Assembly (NCBI GenBank): GCA_964387885.1 | Contig: CAYLYZ010000017.1 | Location: forward strand, 1 to 64,000 | Length of the DNA: 64,000 nucleotides | Direction: 5' to 3' | DNA from: JABGPL01 sp964387885 | GTDB lineage: Bacteria > Electryoneota > AABM5-125-24 > Hatepunaeales > Hatepunaeaceae | Notes under the pieces: model-generated | What the model saw: only the letters and a program-made list of their open reading frames with translations | Database searches by the model: none | Told to the model about the DNA's origin: nothing | Program-made: the position numbers and the translations under genes | Shown: in pieces, positions 1-9,283 of the stretch | Position numbering within the stretch: position 1 is the stretch's first letter | How the letters are laid out: the number at the start of each line of letters is the position of its first letter

Positions 1-33
1 TCACTTACATAAGTAACGCGTTTTCAAAGAGCT

Positions 34-72
34 ATTCTTGGACAGACTGGGAATGGCCGACCTACTTGTTAC
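34..72. repeat. Dispersed repeat copy (related copy at 4082-4120)
   Basis: The non-coding leader before the first gene contains a sequence of the form ATTCTTGGACAGACTGGGAATG followed by a short tail; a diverged copy lies at 4082-4120. A second dispersed motif, ACAAGCTTGGACGCTTGTG, lies at about 102-120 with a relative at 4137-4155. No coding potential is seen in 1-149. Confidence 0.5.
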
Positions 73-149
73 GCATTTGTTGACAGATATTATTCACAAG
101 CTTGGACGCTTGTGCTACTACGACAACTTAATTTCCACAGGGGGAAACA

Positions 150-563
150 ATGAAAAAGTCAAGTATCAAATATTTAATAATTATAGTTACTCTGCTGGAG
201 GTATCTTTACTAATCATCTCCTGCGCACCAACACACCTACCTTTGGATTCTGTCAAATACAATCTTGAATCAGCAGTAATGACCATTAATGCTGCGATTA
301 ATGCAAATAATTACTTTCGAACTGACTATGACCAGGACGCTCTGAGTTTTGTGATGCTTGAAAAAATGGACTATCTCATGATAGATCCATACACAAAAGA
401 AATATTCACTTTCGAACTGATACTCGAAGATGGACGCCTGAAATCGATTGTTGCTACAACAACACAAGATTCTCCTTTGGGAGAAGGAAAAAAGGTAATC
501 TATAATATGACAACCAAAGTCTGGTCTGGTGATTTGGTGGAATCATGCAAAACTCGTGACTGA
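150..563 (+). CDS. Small lipoprotein with pilin-like domain
   Basis: A 137-residue exported lipoprotein. Residues 1-24 are a basic start and hydrophobic stretch ending in lipobox LIISC, with Cys25 as the probable lipidated residue. A GGGGGAA ribosome-binding site precedes the ATG. The mature part (about residues 35-130) has a helical start, then 'FTFELI', an 'I.ATTT' strand and a 'G.GKKVIYN.TTKVWSG' end. This pattern recurs twice in the secreted protein at 20569-22155 and recalls the globular head of type IV pilins or pseudopilins, although the N-terminus here is a lipoprotein signal and not a pilin leader. Function is unknown; the pilin-like assignment is inference from pattern. It is co-oriented with the next gene, 124 bases downstream. 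Confidence 0.8.
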   Translation: MKKSSIKYLIIIVTLLEVSLLIISCAPTHLPLDSVKYNLESAVMTINAAINANNYFRTDYDQDALSFVMLEKMDYLMIDPYTKEIFTFELILEDGRLKSIVATTTQDSPLGEGKKVIYNMTTKVWSGDLVESCKTRD

Positions 564-687
564 CAACAGGCCCAACCATTCAGGGGAGCCCTGAAATTTA
601 TGACTGCATTAATCTGAGACTTGCCTGGTAAAATCCGCAGGCAGGGACGCCTACGCTACTTTCAGCTATTCAACAAGGAAAAACAAG

Positions 688-3600
688 ATGTTAACATCAA
701 TTCGCAAACCTATTTTCCTGATCATTTTTGTAAGTATTTTGTCCTCGTTGTTGACCGTATATGCGGCGGACAAGATATCCGAACAACACCAGGAAGCACT
801 GGAAGCTCTAAAGGCTGAAGACTGGAATAAACTCAGCAGAATTTCTTCTGAAGCACTTAAATCTATTGACAAAGAACTGGCAAACGATTGGGAGTATGAT
901 GGTGATCTCCGAATCATGGATAATCAATTTCTGGGAGATAAGCTAATACTTGTGACTCAGGAGTATAAAGATGGGAAGCTCACTATCTGGACGGAAATCC
1001 ACAATCCCATGACGGGAAAAATGGAAAAGAAGTTTAAGTATAAGAACTTCAGATTCGATGATTGGTGGACGCCAACTGGGATTGGGAATGGGATAGTATT
1101 CTTGAATCTTAAAAAGGCAGAGGGGAATGAAAAAAAGCTGATCGTTCTGCGAGAAGATGCCATCAGCAAACCAATCGAACTCAAAATAGAGTGTGAAAAA
1201 CTCAATGTTTTGCGGCAGCATGGAGATCAACTCTTTTTCGTAACAATCCGGGATAATCCAAAATTATACAGTTTGAACCTTACCACCGGGAAAGCAGTTG
1301 AGATATCATCATCAAATGAGTTAGAGCTTTCTGAATATGATCTGTTCAAGATAGAAGAAGAGGTAATCATGATCGACGGCGAAAACCTCTTTGTCTACGA
1401 CTCAACGGACAATTCGCTTATCCTCAAAAACACTTTACCTTTTAGATACTCAGAAAAGGATAAATTCCAGTCACCCCATTTATTTTCAATCCGCACAGAT
1501 ACATTGTACAAGACGGATCTAAGCTCGAATAATCTCTCACTTTCAACCACTCAAATGCCATTTGGAATTGATATTGAAGATTGCCAAACTCCTGAGATAT
1601 ACGGTGAGGGCAATTGGTTTGCACAGGTTCGTGCGGACAGTCTGTATATTGTGGATATCTCAGGGGAAGTTGCACGAACTGAAGGGATTTATCCATTTGC
1701 AGGATTGGATTTGTCAGTCAAGGGTAATTACCTGATTAATACTGGTGAACATGGAATACGGATTTTTCATGGATGCAAACAGACATATTCTGCACTTGGA
1801 ATAACAGTAAAAAGATCGCTTCAGGCTCCAATCGAGTCGGTATGGGGTAATCCGATCTCATCAAAGGGATTTGGAAAAAACACACCCCCTGTAGGTGAGC
1901 GGGATTCGGTGTTTTTTTTCCATAAACAACTGACAGATTTAATTGCATTCGATTTGCGAAATAACAGAAAACTCTGGTCGAAGCGGATTTACCTACTGGA
2001 GACTGAAGGAAGAATTATCAACATAGCAAACGATTATGTCTGGATTGATGTGGCAGATGGCAGCAAATATCTACTTGATGCTGCAACAGGTGAACCGCTC
2101 AGTATAGATCGCAATCGGTGGGGATTGCAGCCTCCCCGTTTTAATTCTGACCGTACCCTTTTTACCCGTCTGGCGAACTGGGAGGTGCTGAATTTTCGGA
2201 TCTCGCGACTCAGTCCTAATCGATATCTGCGAGGTGACCTGGCTGGGATGTCAGCAATAGGTGCTTTTTATTCCGGAGACAAAAAAGAAGCTATTAAATA
2301 TGGAAAAATTGCAATTGAGTCAGGAAAAATTCATTCTGAAGAGGTTCGCAATGAATTATATGAAGTACTTGAAACAACTGGCGAGAGAGAAATAGCATCT
2401 CAACTCGCAGGTCAGGCTTTAAATTCTACCGGAAGTGACAGGTGGAAAAAAAGACTTGAAAAAGGTGGATTAGTACTGGCAACAGAACCTTTTATGGATG
2501 ACAGTTACAGCTTTTATGTCACCGGAGATCACTTAACCTCATTCACAAATTGGGGAATTGAAGAGTATGCATATAGAGGTCGCACGGTCGATTTCCATTC
2601 TATCCCACTCGATGGTCGGGAAATTTCTGTAAGGCAATTACCGGTTCATTCAGCATACCATATAAGAACCTCAGAGGGACCCATTATTTTCAATTATTCA
2701 AGAGTTGAAGGCTCGAATAAGATTTCCTGGACACCTATATTGCTGAGTTACTCAGGCGAAGAAAAACATTTGTCCCCATTACCTGATACTCATTTCGCTG
2801 ACGGGTATATCGCGGATCGCAGGAGCAGGATCCACTGGTGGATTCCATCGGGAACCAGCCCGGGGAAAGATGGTTATTTAATCGGTGATTTCCTCCTGTG
2901 GGGAATGGAAAATGACAAAAATCCGGAATACACGTTTGGTGTTGATATTAAGGGAAACGGTTCCAGTTGGGTAGATGAAACTCTCTATAATGCGGTAAAG
3001 GCAGGGGATCATTTCTACTCGCACCGGAAATACGGAAATCGCGTCACAAAGATAGTTGAGAATAGTCAGGCAGATTCATTGAAACTCCGGGAAAATGATA
3101 TTGTTATCGGAATGGGAGATCACTGGATAAATATGAATTTAGATATAAATGATATTAAGAAACTGTACGAACCCGGTGAGCTATTGGATTTCTATGCGAT
3201 TCGAGAGGACGATACTCTGACATATCAAATTCGAAATGGAAAAATCGGCTATCATCAAACTGCAGCAATGGCGGTTGTAGAAGTGAATCCAACAACAGGA
3301 GAACATCTAGCTACACATTCGATTGACGATGGATATCATTTTGCCTGTCGGACAACAGAAGGCTATCTGGTCTATCAAAATGAAGCGAAACTAATTCTCT
3401 GGAATCCGGCGGAGAATATTAAAAAGGTAGCAGAAGTTAAGGAAATCGAAGATTTCTACCTCGGACCAACGAAGAGTCGTCTTAAAACTTTCTGGACACC
3501 ATTAGAAACTGATAAGATTATTCTGCATGGAAGTAAAGGCAGGTTTATTGGTTTAGACCTGTCTTTTGATACTCCGGATAAAAAACGAGTACTGTGGGAT

Positions 3601-3831
3601 AAGGTAATCGAAAATCTCCATGATTGCCCGTTTACTGATGATCCGTTAGTGATTCCATTTATCCTCAAAAACAGCGAGATCATCTACGTCGAACAGGCTA
3701 CTGGCGATATACTATTCCGAGAGACCTTACCATTCGAATCGGTGTGGCATCCGATTGTGCGGGATGGAATATTGTACATTGCAAATGAGGGAAGGATCAT
3801 CGGTTGGCAGTTGAAGTATTATCAACAATAA
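688..3831 (+). CDS. Large exported beta-propeller/TPR/PDZ protein
   Basis: A 1047-residue protein with a signal peptide (hydrophobic residues about 8-26, cleavage near VYA-AD). Residues about 60-500 contain PQQ/WD-like beta-strand repeats ('LTTGKAV', 'LLDAATGEPL'), suggesting a propeller. Residues about 515-590 look like TPR helices ('FYSGDKKEAIKYGKIAIESG'). Residues about 785-855 resemble a PDZ domain ('ADSLKLRENDIVIGMGD' followed by a 'DDTLTYQIRNGK' strand). The C-terminal 180 residues return to propeller-like repeats ('VEVNPTTGEHLATHSI', 'VEQATGDILFRETLPF'). No protease triad or catalytic motif was recognised. The start has an AAGGAAAAAC ribosome-binding region. There is no T9SS tail, so it may remain periplasmic. 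The name is structural only; function is unknown. Confidence 0.8.
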   Translation: MLTSIRKPIFLIIFVSILSSLLTVYAADKISEQHQEALEALKAEDWNKLSRISSEALKSIDKELANDWEYDGDLRIMDNQFLGDKLILVTQEYKDGKLTIWTEIHNPMTGKMEKKFKYKNFRFDDWWTPTGIGNGIVFLNLKKAEGNEKKLIVLREDAISKPIELKIECEKLNVLRQHGDQLFFVTIRDNPKLYSLNLTTGKAVEISSSNELELSEYDLFKIEEEVIMIDGENLFVYDSTDNSLILKNTLPFRYSEKDKFQSPHLFSIRTDTLYKTDLSSNNLSLSTTQMPFGIDIEDCQTPEIYGEGNWFAQVRADSLYIVDISGEVARTEGIYPFAGLDLSVKGNYLINTGEHGIRIFHGCKQTYSALGITVKRSLQAPIESVWGNPISSKGFGKNTPPVGERDSVFFFHKQLTDLIAFDLRNNRKLWSKRIYLLETEGRIINIANDYVWIDVADGSKYLLDAATGEPLSIDRNRWGLQPPRFNSDRTLFTRLANWEVLNFRISRLSPNRYLRGDLAGMSAIGAFYSGDKKEAIKYGKIAIESGKIHSEEVRNELYEVLETTGEREIASQLAGQALNSTGSDRWKKRLEKGGLVLATEPFMDDSYSFYVTGDHLTSFTNWGIEEYAYRGRTVDFHSIPLDGREISVRQLPVHSAYHIRTSEGPIIFNYSRVEGSNKISWTPILLSYSGEEKHLSPLPDTHFADGYIADRRSRIHWWIPSGTSPGKDGYLIGDFLLWGMENDKNPEYTFGVDIKGNGSSWVDETLYNAVKAGDHFYSHRKYGNRVTKIVENSQADSLKLRENDIVIGMGDHWINMNLDINDIKKLYEPGELLDFYAIREDDTLTYQIRNGKIGYHQTAAMAVVEVNPTTGEHLATHSIDDGYHFACRTTEGYLVYQNEAKLILWNPAENIKKVAEVKEIEDFYLGPTKSRLKTFWTPLETDKIILHGSKGRFIGLDLSFDTPDKKRVLWDKVIENLHDCPFTDDPLVIPFILKNSEIIYVEQATGDILFRETLPFESVWHPIVRDGILYIANEGRIIGWQLKYYQQ

Positions 3832-4434
3832 TACAAAGCAGCGTAGGAGTCTCTGCCTGCGTGAGAGCGGTGTTCAGCAGGTGGGAAAGTCATTCCTGCC
3901 TGTCTATCCGCTTTACAGCGGATTCATGGTGATTGGTCTATAATCTGAATCCGTCTTCCGACGGATAGTCGAACAGGAACAGGCTGTCTAAGTATACAGT
4001 TTCGCGCTGTCACACGCCCTCGTGTGACAGTAATAACAACAGCTTAGCTGGCAGACGAAGGCGTCTACCAGCGCGATTTGGGAATTCCTGGACAACCTGG
4101 GAATGTTCGATCTACTGAAATGTTAAAAAAAATCCTACAAGCGGGGACGCTTGTGCCACTGTCACCATCCCGAACTATGGGATGGTGACAGTCGTTTTTG
4201 CTTATTTTGTATAGAAATGTGTAAATTGAGAGTACTACATTTCTTGAAAGTATTGTCCTTGCGAACACTGGGAAGCAATCTCTTATATCGCATATATTCA
4301 AACAGATCGCTTCGTCACTTCGTTCCTCGCGACGACAAACATCTCTCATTACTTCGGGAAATGCTATAGTCCTTGATATTTCACCAAATATGACATAAAA
4401 TATAGCATCTTCAATCCTTTGAGAGAAATTTGCT
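3832..4434. repeat. Non-coding block of palindromic repeats
   Basis: About 600 bases without a credible gene. It holds short inverted repeats: TATCCGCTTTACAGCGGAT and ATCCGTCTTCCGACGGAT near 3917-3970; the hairpin CTGTCACACG..CGTGTGACAG at about 4007-4030 (another copy near 6360-6384); ACAAGCGGGGACGCTTGTG at about 4137; a perfect 14-bp stem ACTGTCACCATCCC/GGGATGGTGACAGT at about 4157-4191; and a 'GAAGCAATCTC...GATCGCTTCGTCACTTCG' repeat at about 4258-4340, of the same family as 19600-19695 and 57214-57245. The block probably includes the terminator of the upstream gene. Confidence 0.7.
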
Positions 4435-5070
4435 TTGAAAAATCCCTGGTTAGACATACCAATTGACGACTACGAAGGTCACATGAGTTCACCTTCAGTG
4501 GGTCAATTACAGGTGCTGGGCAAACTCTTTTCTAAAGTCCTTGGAGAGGTGCGGCCAAAATCTCTCGCGGTTTTCGGTTGTGCAACCGGGAATGGATTTG
4601 AATACATCGATCCGAATGTCACAGAGCGAATCGTTGGTGTAGATATTAATGCGGATTATCTGAAGATGCTGAAAGAACGCTTCTCGGGGCAACTCCTCAA
4701 TCTGGATTTACTGGAACAAGACTTTGCGACACCTAAGTTCTCAATCCAGTCAGTAGAATTGGCATTTGCAGCTCTGATTTTTGAGTATGTACCTGTTGAA
4801 CAGGCAATCCAGAGTATTAGAGACAATTTAGTTCCGAAGGGGATGTTAGTCGCGGTCTTGCAGCTTCCGGACAAATCATCCAGCCCTGTGACGAAGACGG
4901 AGTTCAGAAGTCTTGGGAAACTTCAACCAATAATGAAGCTTGTCGAGCCTGAAAGGTTTACTCAATTGTGTTCTAAAAACGGATTTGATCTCGAAAAAGA
5001 ACGGATTATCCCTCTTAAACAGGGGAAAGCATTCTTTGTGGGATATTACAGAATAGTGGGGGATAATTGA
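4435..5070 (+). CDS. Class I SAM-dependent methyltransferase
   Basis: A 211-residue soluble methyltransferase. Motif I is 'VFGCATGNGFEYI' (about residues 45-57), followed by the acidic strand end 'IVGVDINADYL'. 'ELAFAALIFEYVP' corresponds to motif IV and 'LVPKGMLVAVLQLP' to the post-motif strand. The start is TTG at 4435, preceded by a GAGAG ribosome-binding site; the ORF is in frame from there with the expected N-terminal helix. The substrate cannot be told from sequence. It lacks the conserved cysteines expected of arsenite methyltransferase ArsM, so I do not link it to the arsenosugar operon downstream. It is followed after 24 bases by the acyltransferase gene, probably in the same transcript. 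Confidence 0.85.
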   Translation: MKNPWLDIPIDDYEGHMSSPSVGQLQVLGKLFSKVLGEVRPKSLAVFGCATGNGFEYIDPNVTERIVGVDINADYLKMLKERFSGQLLNLDLLEQDFATPKFSIQSVELAFAALIFEYVPVEQAIQSIRDNLVPKGMLVAVLQLPDKSSSPVTKTEFRSLGKLQPIMKLVEPERFTQLCSKNGFDLEKERIIPLKQGKAFFVGYYRIVGDN

Positions 5071-5094
5071 CAAAGCGACTCAGGATTAATAAAC

Positions 5095-6165
5095 GTGGAT
5101 AACTCTGACCATATTATTCGCAAACGTCGATATGACATAGACTGGCTAAGGACTCTGGCATTAGGACTTCTTATCATTTATCATGTGGTGATCAGCTTTC
5201 AGCCCTGGGGAAAAGCCATCGGATTTATCCAGAATGATGAACTTCTCGAGTGGATCTGGATTCCAATGGCCGCATTCAACGTCTGGCGTATCCCTCTACT
5301 GTTTATGATTTCCGGAATGGGGCTTTGCCTTGCTATGGAGCGGCGTAATTGGCTGCAACTCCTTGGTGACCGAGCTGTCAGAATTGCGGTTCCGCTCATT
5401 TTCGGTTTCTTTTGCATTTGCCCGATCACTGTCTTTTTAATGAAATCGTATTACGGTATTGAAACCACTTACACGCCAAATTCCGGGCATCTCTGGTTTC
5501 TGATCAACATACTCTGTTATGTCTCATATTTCATTTCAATCGTCTGGACTTTGAAGACCTATCCGGATAATCCTGTCTCCCGGTTCATCTCGAAATGGCT
5601 TCGCAAACAACCCTATTTGATCTTTCTCGCTGCCTTACCGTTGATGCTCGAGGCAATGGTCCTGAATCCGAAACACTTTGCGAGTTTTCCTACACCGCAT
5701 GGTCATTTCGTCGGTACAGTATGCTTTCTCACCGGCATTGTATTCATATCAATAAAGGACGATTTCTGGGATGCAGTACAAAAGGTTAAATCAAGCGCAA
5801 TTTCCATAGCTGTAGTCCTTTTCCTGATTCGAATAATCCTCTTTCAGATATCAAATGTCCCCAAATTCCTGGTCGCATTCGAATCAATGTGCTGGATGCT
5901 GGCGGTTTTCGGATACGGATCGACGTACCTTAACAGACCATCCCGAAATCTCGCATATCTGTCGCAAGCCGTGTTTCCGGTTTACATAATCCACTTCCCC
6001 ATCCAATATGCGATCTCTTATTATCTTATGCCACTTAATTTTCCGGCAATTCTCAAGTTGGGAATCCTGATGATTGGGACTTTCGGTATTTGCTGGTTGA
6101 TTTATGAGTTTTTTATTAAAAGATTGAAGTGGATTCGACCTCTGTTTGGAATGAAGTGGAATTAG
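5095..6165 (+). CDS. Acyltransferase family 3 membrane protein
   Basis: A 356-residue integral membrane protein of the acyltransferase-3 (OpgC/OafA-like) family, which moves acyl groups onto envelope glycans or other substrates. The diagnostic N-terminus 'RRYDIDWLRTLALGLLIIYH' contains the family's R-x10-H arrangement in the first membrane helix. About ten hydrophobic segments follow, including 'RIPLLFMISGMGLCLAM' and 'FPVYIIHFPIQYAISYYL'. The start is GTG at 5095. There is no periplasmic SGNH domain, so it belongs to the short type. The target is unknown; envelope polysaccharide or glucan modification is an inference from the family. Confidence 0.85.
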   Translation: MDNSDHIIRKRRYDIDWLRTLALGLLIIYHVVISFQPWGKAIGFIQNDELLEWIWIPMAAFNVWRIPLLFMISGMGLCLAMERRNWLQLLGDRAVRIAVPLIFGFFCICPITVFLMKSYYGIETTYTPNSGHLWFLINILCYVSYFISIVWTLKTYPDNPVSRFISKWLRKQPYLIFLAALPLMLEAMVLNPKHFASFPTPHGHFVGTVCFLTGIVFISIKDDFWDAVQKVKSSAISIAVVLFLIRIILFQISNVPKFLVAFESMCWMLAVFGYGSTYLNRPSRNLAYLSQAVFPVYIIHFPIQYAISYYLMPLNFPAILKLGILMIGTFGICWLIYEFFIKRLKWIRPLFGMKWN

Positions 6166-6508
6166 ATTATCATCACAGGTGAACATTAATCCTAAGACAT
6201 GCAATGCAGTGAAAATCCGGATCAACAATAGTATTTCTCGTCTGAAGAGTAATTTTTCCCTGAATTATTTGTTATGTTTTGGTTTGCTGGATTTAAGATA
6301 TTCACCAATCGTTGTTGGTAATGCTGGATTCCTCGCCTATCGGTTAAGTCATTGTTACTACTGTCACACGGGGGCGTGTGACAGCGCGATTAAATGCTGT
6401 TAGGAGTGCTGTCAAGTGTACTCACCTGACGATTCTTAAGAACTGGATGCACTTCGCAAGCGAAGCAGATATCCCGCCTTCGCGGGAATGACAGAACAGG
6501 AAAAATAG
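6166..6508. repeat. Non-coding gap with hairpins and empty insertion site
   Basis: A 343-base gap without a convincing gene. It contains the hairpin CTGTCACACG-GGGG-CGTGTGACAG at about 6360-6384, a half-motif 'TCACCTGACGATTC' near 6423, and at 6443-6480 a 38-base sequence identical to 20193-20230. Here that sequence runs on uninterrupted into CGCGGGAATGACAG; in the second copy a 153-bp element is inserted at the CTTC tetranucleotide (6478-6481 here). This copy is therefore the empty site. Confidence 0.75.
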
Positions 6509-7933
6509 ATGCTTGTAAAACTCATAGTCGTTTCATCTTTTGCTTTAATGGTGGTTGTAATTGGAGTGATCGGAATGCGTAAGACTCGATCATTCTCAGA
6601 TTTCTTTCTTGGCGGAGGTAACGTCGGTCCGTGGATGACAGCTTTTACCTACGGAACCGCTTATTTCTCTGCTGTTTTGTTCATCGGTTTTGCTGGAAAG
6701 ATCGGATGGGGATTTGGCTATTCGGCACTCTGGGTAGCTCTTGGTAATGGGCTGATTGGAGTATTCGGAGTATGGTGGCTGCTCGGTCCTCGAATTAAAA
6801 AAATGTCGGTTGAATATGGTGTTTCGACGATGTCAGAATATCTAGAAAGACGCTATGACAGCCGCTTCCTGAAGTTCTTCTCGGCAATTTGTATCTTTAT
6901 ATTTTTTATCCCCTATTCAGCTGCCGTTTTTATGGGACTGTCCTATCTGTTCCAGACAACGTTTCAGATTGACTATACTATCGCTCTCATCTTTATGGGT
7001 GTGTTTACGGCTGTTTATATCGTCATGGGAGGTTACAAGTCGATGACTATGATCGACCTGATATTCGGGCAGATTATGATTGTTGGCGTGGTCATCCTCT
7101 TATGGAGCACTATTGACAAGGGACAGGGAATAACAAACATTACTTCGGTATTGAGATCAATCGATCCGAAACTGACATCCTCACTTGGACCTCCGGGATT
7201 ATGGCCTCTATTTTCACTCGTATTCCTGACCTCGATAGCACCTTTTGCCATGCCGCAACTCATCCAGAAATTCTACGCGATAAAGGATGATCGTTCGATT
7301 AAGATCGGTATGTTTGCCTCGACATTCTTTGCCTTCCTCATTTCCGGTATCGGCTATTTCATCGGTGCGACAACACGAGTATTTATGACTCCTGAGACTA
7401 CTCCGAATGCATTCGAAAATGGTAAGCCAATTTTTGATGCTCTTATGCCTGAGCTATTGACCAACATCATCCCCCCTGCTCTGTCTGTGATTATCCTTTT
7501 GTTGATACTTTCAGCATCGATGTCGACCCTGGCAGCGCTTGTACTCATTTCCAGCTCTTCTGTTATTAAAGACATTTACGCAGGATTCATAAACAGGGAT
7601 GTTACGGATAAAGGTTTGATGATGTTGATGCGGTTTTCGAATGCTGCCTTTGTGTTGATCTCGGTGATACTGGCATTCATCAAACCGGACACAATAGTTG
7701 CTATTCTCGGGATCTCCTGGGGAGCCATTGGATCAGTTTTTCTCGGACCGTTTATTTGGGGATTGTTTACGAAAAGGGCAAATAAAGTAGGAGCAATTTC
7801 ATCTTCGGTCATAGGGCTTGGTACATGCCTGGGATTATACTCCTTCGGCATGCCTTCACCTCAGGCAGGGACGATCGGGATGATGGCGTCTCTGGTGGTG
7901 AATCCCCTATTCAGTTTGATGCGACCTCGGTAA
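6509..7933 (+). CDS. Sodium:solute symporter (SSS family)
   Basis: A 474-residue membrane protein of the SSS (SLC5) family, which uses the sodium gradient to import small solutes. It has about 12-13 hydrophobic segments. The N-terminal 'TRSFSDFFLGGGNVGPWMTAFTYGTAYFSAV' region (residues about 27-57) is the family's TM1 signature, and 'AVYIVMGGYKSMTMIDLIFG' (about residues 170-190) is the expected 'GG..a...TD..Q' segment. 'SASMSTLAALVLISSSSVIKDIY' matches the TM8 sodium-site region with consecutive serines. ATG with an upstream CAGGAAAAATAG stretch. Substrate class (amino acid, choline, pantothenate and so on) cannot be assigned. No partner gene is adjacent. Confidence 0.9.
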   Translation: MLVKLIVVSSFALMVVVIGVIGMRKTRSFSDFFLGGGNVGPWMTAFTYGTAYFSAVLFIGFAGKIGWGFGYSALWVALGNGLIGVFGVWWLLGPRIKKMSVEYGVSTMSEYLERRYDSRFLKFFSAICIFIFFIPYSAAVFMGLSYLFQTTFQIDYTIALIFMGVFTAVYIVMGGYKSMTMIDLIFGQIMIVGVVILLWSTIDKGQGITNITSVLRSIDPKLTSSLGPPGLWPLFSLVFLTSIAPFAMPQLIQKFYAIKDDRSIKIGMFASTFFAFLISGIGYFIGATTRVFMTPETTPNAFENGKPIFDALMPELLTNIIPPALSVIILLLILSASMSTLAALVLISSSSVIKDIYAGFINRDVTDKGLMMLMRFSNAAFVLISVILAFIKPDTIVAILGISWGAIGSVFLGPFIWGLFTKRANKVGAISSSVIGLGTCLGLYSFGMPSPQAGTIGMMASLVVNPLFSLMRPR

Positions 7934-7973
7934 CCTAGGGCGGTATCTTATAGCGCCGGATGTAATCGCGAAA

Positions 7974-8088
7974 AATAATTAAGGTGACAGTATACTTAAT
8001 TACCTTATTAGTGACATATTAACAGTGCTCTATAATTTAGACATTCTGTGTTCTACTTAGAGATAAGTATACTGTCACTTTAATTATT
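7974..8088. mobile_element. MITE-like element with 25-bp terminal inverted repeats
   Basis: A 115-bp AT-rich element bounded by near-perfect terminal inverted repeats (24/25) whose core is AAGGTGACAGTATACTTA on the left and TAAGTATACTGTCACTTT on the right. No ORF inside. Single ends of the same family occur at 42541-42562, fused to the stop of one gene, and at 49818-49843, inside the start of another. I think it is a non-autonomous element or REP-type palindrome mobilised by a transposase encoded elsewhere; no transposase is present in this window. Confidence 0.75.
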
Positions 8089-8120
8089 GCATGCCACCAG
8101 AAATAAAAATTTTACCTATT

Positions 8121-8145
8121 CGTCGGGTTAAGAACCCGACCTACG
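8121..8145. repeat. GTCGGGTTAAGAACCCGAC palindrome
   Basis: A perfect short palindrome followed by CTACG, lying just beyond the 3' end of the minus-strand EamA gene. It is one half of the paired-hairpin family seen at 14960-15028 and other sites; the partner hairpin is degenerate (GGGCGGTATCTTATAGCGCC near 7937). It may act as a terminator for the EamA gene. Confidence 0.6.
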
Positions 8146-8149
8146 AAAG

Positions 8150-9046
8150 TTACCGATTAAACAACAATGCAATCCCCGCAACCGCAACAAGAGTACCAAG
8201 CAAGGTCCGCCCCGAAAGTTTCTCTTTGTAAACAAAATACGCCACAGGCAGCATCATAATTGGCACAGTTGCATTGAGAGTAGCAGCCACTCCGGCTTCA
8301 GTGTATTTAACGGAAATGACAGATAACCATACCCCCGTGAAAGGTCCGAAGAAGGCTCCGCCAGCTGTTAGTGCGATTGCCTTCTTATCCTTAAATCCCT
8401 TAATTACCTGCCCGATTTTTCCGCTGAAGATTATGTACACGTAAATTCCAAATGCTCCAGCTACAATTCGCATCAGGGTTGCAGGTAGCGGATTGACTGT
8501 CTCACCCATTCCCGCTTTGGATAGGACGAGTCCGGCAGCCTGGCAGATTACACCGATGATCACTGCGATAATTCCGGGAATAAGGGATTTATTCGGGAAG
8601 CGTTTGTTGTCTTTGGATTTTTCGGAAACTACCCATACAATCCCCGAAACAGTAATGATGATACTTATCCAGGCTATTAGGGTCAGTCGCTCATCGATGG
8701 TTGCGAAAGCTATAAAGGATGTGGCAATCGGTACGCTGGAGAACATCAGTGACGTTTTGCGAGGACCTATCCAGACTAAAGCCTGAAAGAGTGCAGCGTC
8801 ACCAAGCGTCAGGCCGATCAATCCTGATAATATCAGATACCAGACGCTGCCTCCAGCGAATATTTCGGAGAAATTTGTACCGAAGATGATTATGGTAGTT
8901 ATGAGCAGAAGGGGCAGAGCAAACGAGAGCCGGATTACATTTACAGCAAGGGACCCGATTCGTTCTCCTGCCAGCGAGAAGAAGAGCATTGTCCACGTCC
9001 AGCAGAAGGCTGCGCCTAAACCTGCAATTTCTCCGATGTATGCCAA
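8150..9046 (-). CDS. EamA/DMT-family transporter
   Basis: A 298-residue integral membrane protein with ten predicted helices arranged as two homologous five-helix EamA halves (about residues 3-135 and 155-296). The halves show family hallmarks such as 'LSGLIGLTLGDAALFQAL' and, in the second half, 'GGAFFGPFTGVWLSVISVKYTEAGVAATLNATVPIMMLPVAY'. The most likely start is TTG at 9046, since an in-frame stop lies seven codons upstream. The family exports or exchanges metabolites; the substrate is unknown. It is divergent from the TVP38 gene, with 237 bases between them. Confidence 0.85.
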   Translation of the reverse strand: MAYIGEIAGLGAAFCWTWTMLFFSLAGERIGSLAVNVIRLSFALPLLLITTIIIFGTNFSEIFAGGSVWYLILSGLIGLTLGDAALFQALVWIGPRKTSLMFSSVPIATSFIAFATIDERLTLIAWISIIITVSGIVWVVSEKSKDNKRFPNKSLIPGIIAVIIGVICQAAGLVLSKAGMGETVNPLPATLMRIVAGAFGIYVYIIFSGKIGQVIKGFKDKKAIALTAGGAFFGPFTGVWLSVISVKYTEAGVAATLNATVPIMMLPVAYFVYKEKLSGRTLLGTLVAVAGIALLFNR

Positions 9047-9283
9047 GTTTGCTTCAATCCCTGATTAATTTCTGAAGTATGGTAAGATAATTTGTCAAAT
9101 AGATTTATGCAAGTCGAACATAAGTTTGTTATACTCCAAAGGCAATAACATCGATGGGATTTGATCGGCAATTTCTTTTCAGGAATTATTCCGAATTAGA
9201 CAAATGAAAAATATCTCTACTCGTACTATTTGCAAATGAAAGCCAAAAAATCATCAACACGATCCTAAGATAAAGACAATACA

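Noticed and set aside
621..818. Small plus-strand frame before the 1047-residue gene
   Set aside because: It overlaps the start of the real gene in another frame and its first part is the repeat GGCAGGGACGCCTACG.
4435..5070. Arsenite methyltransferase ArsM for the arsenosugar operon
   Set aside because: The protein has a methyltransferase fold but lacks the conserved arsenic-binding cysteines and lies 4 kb away with unrelated genes between.
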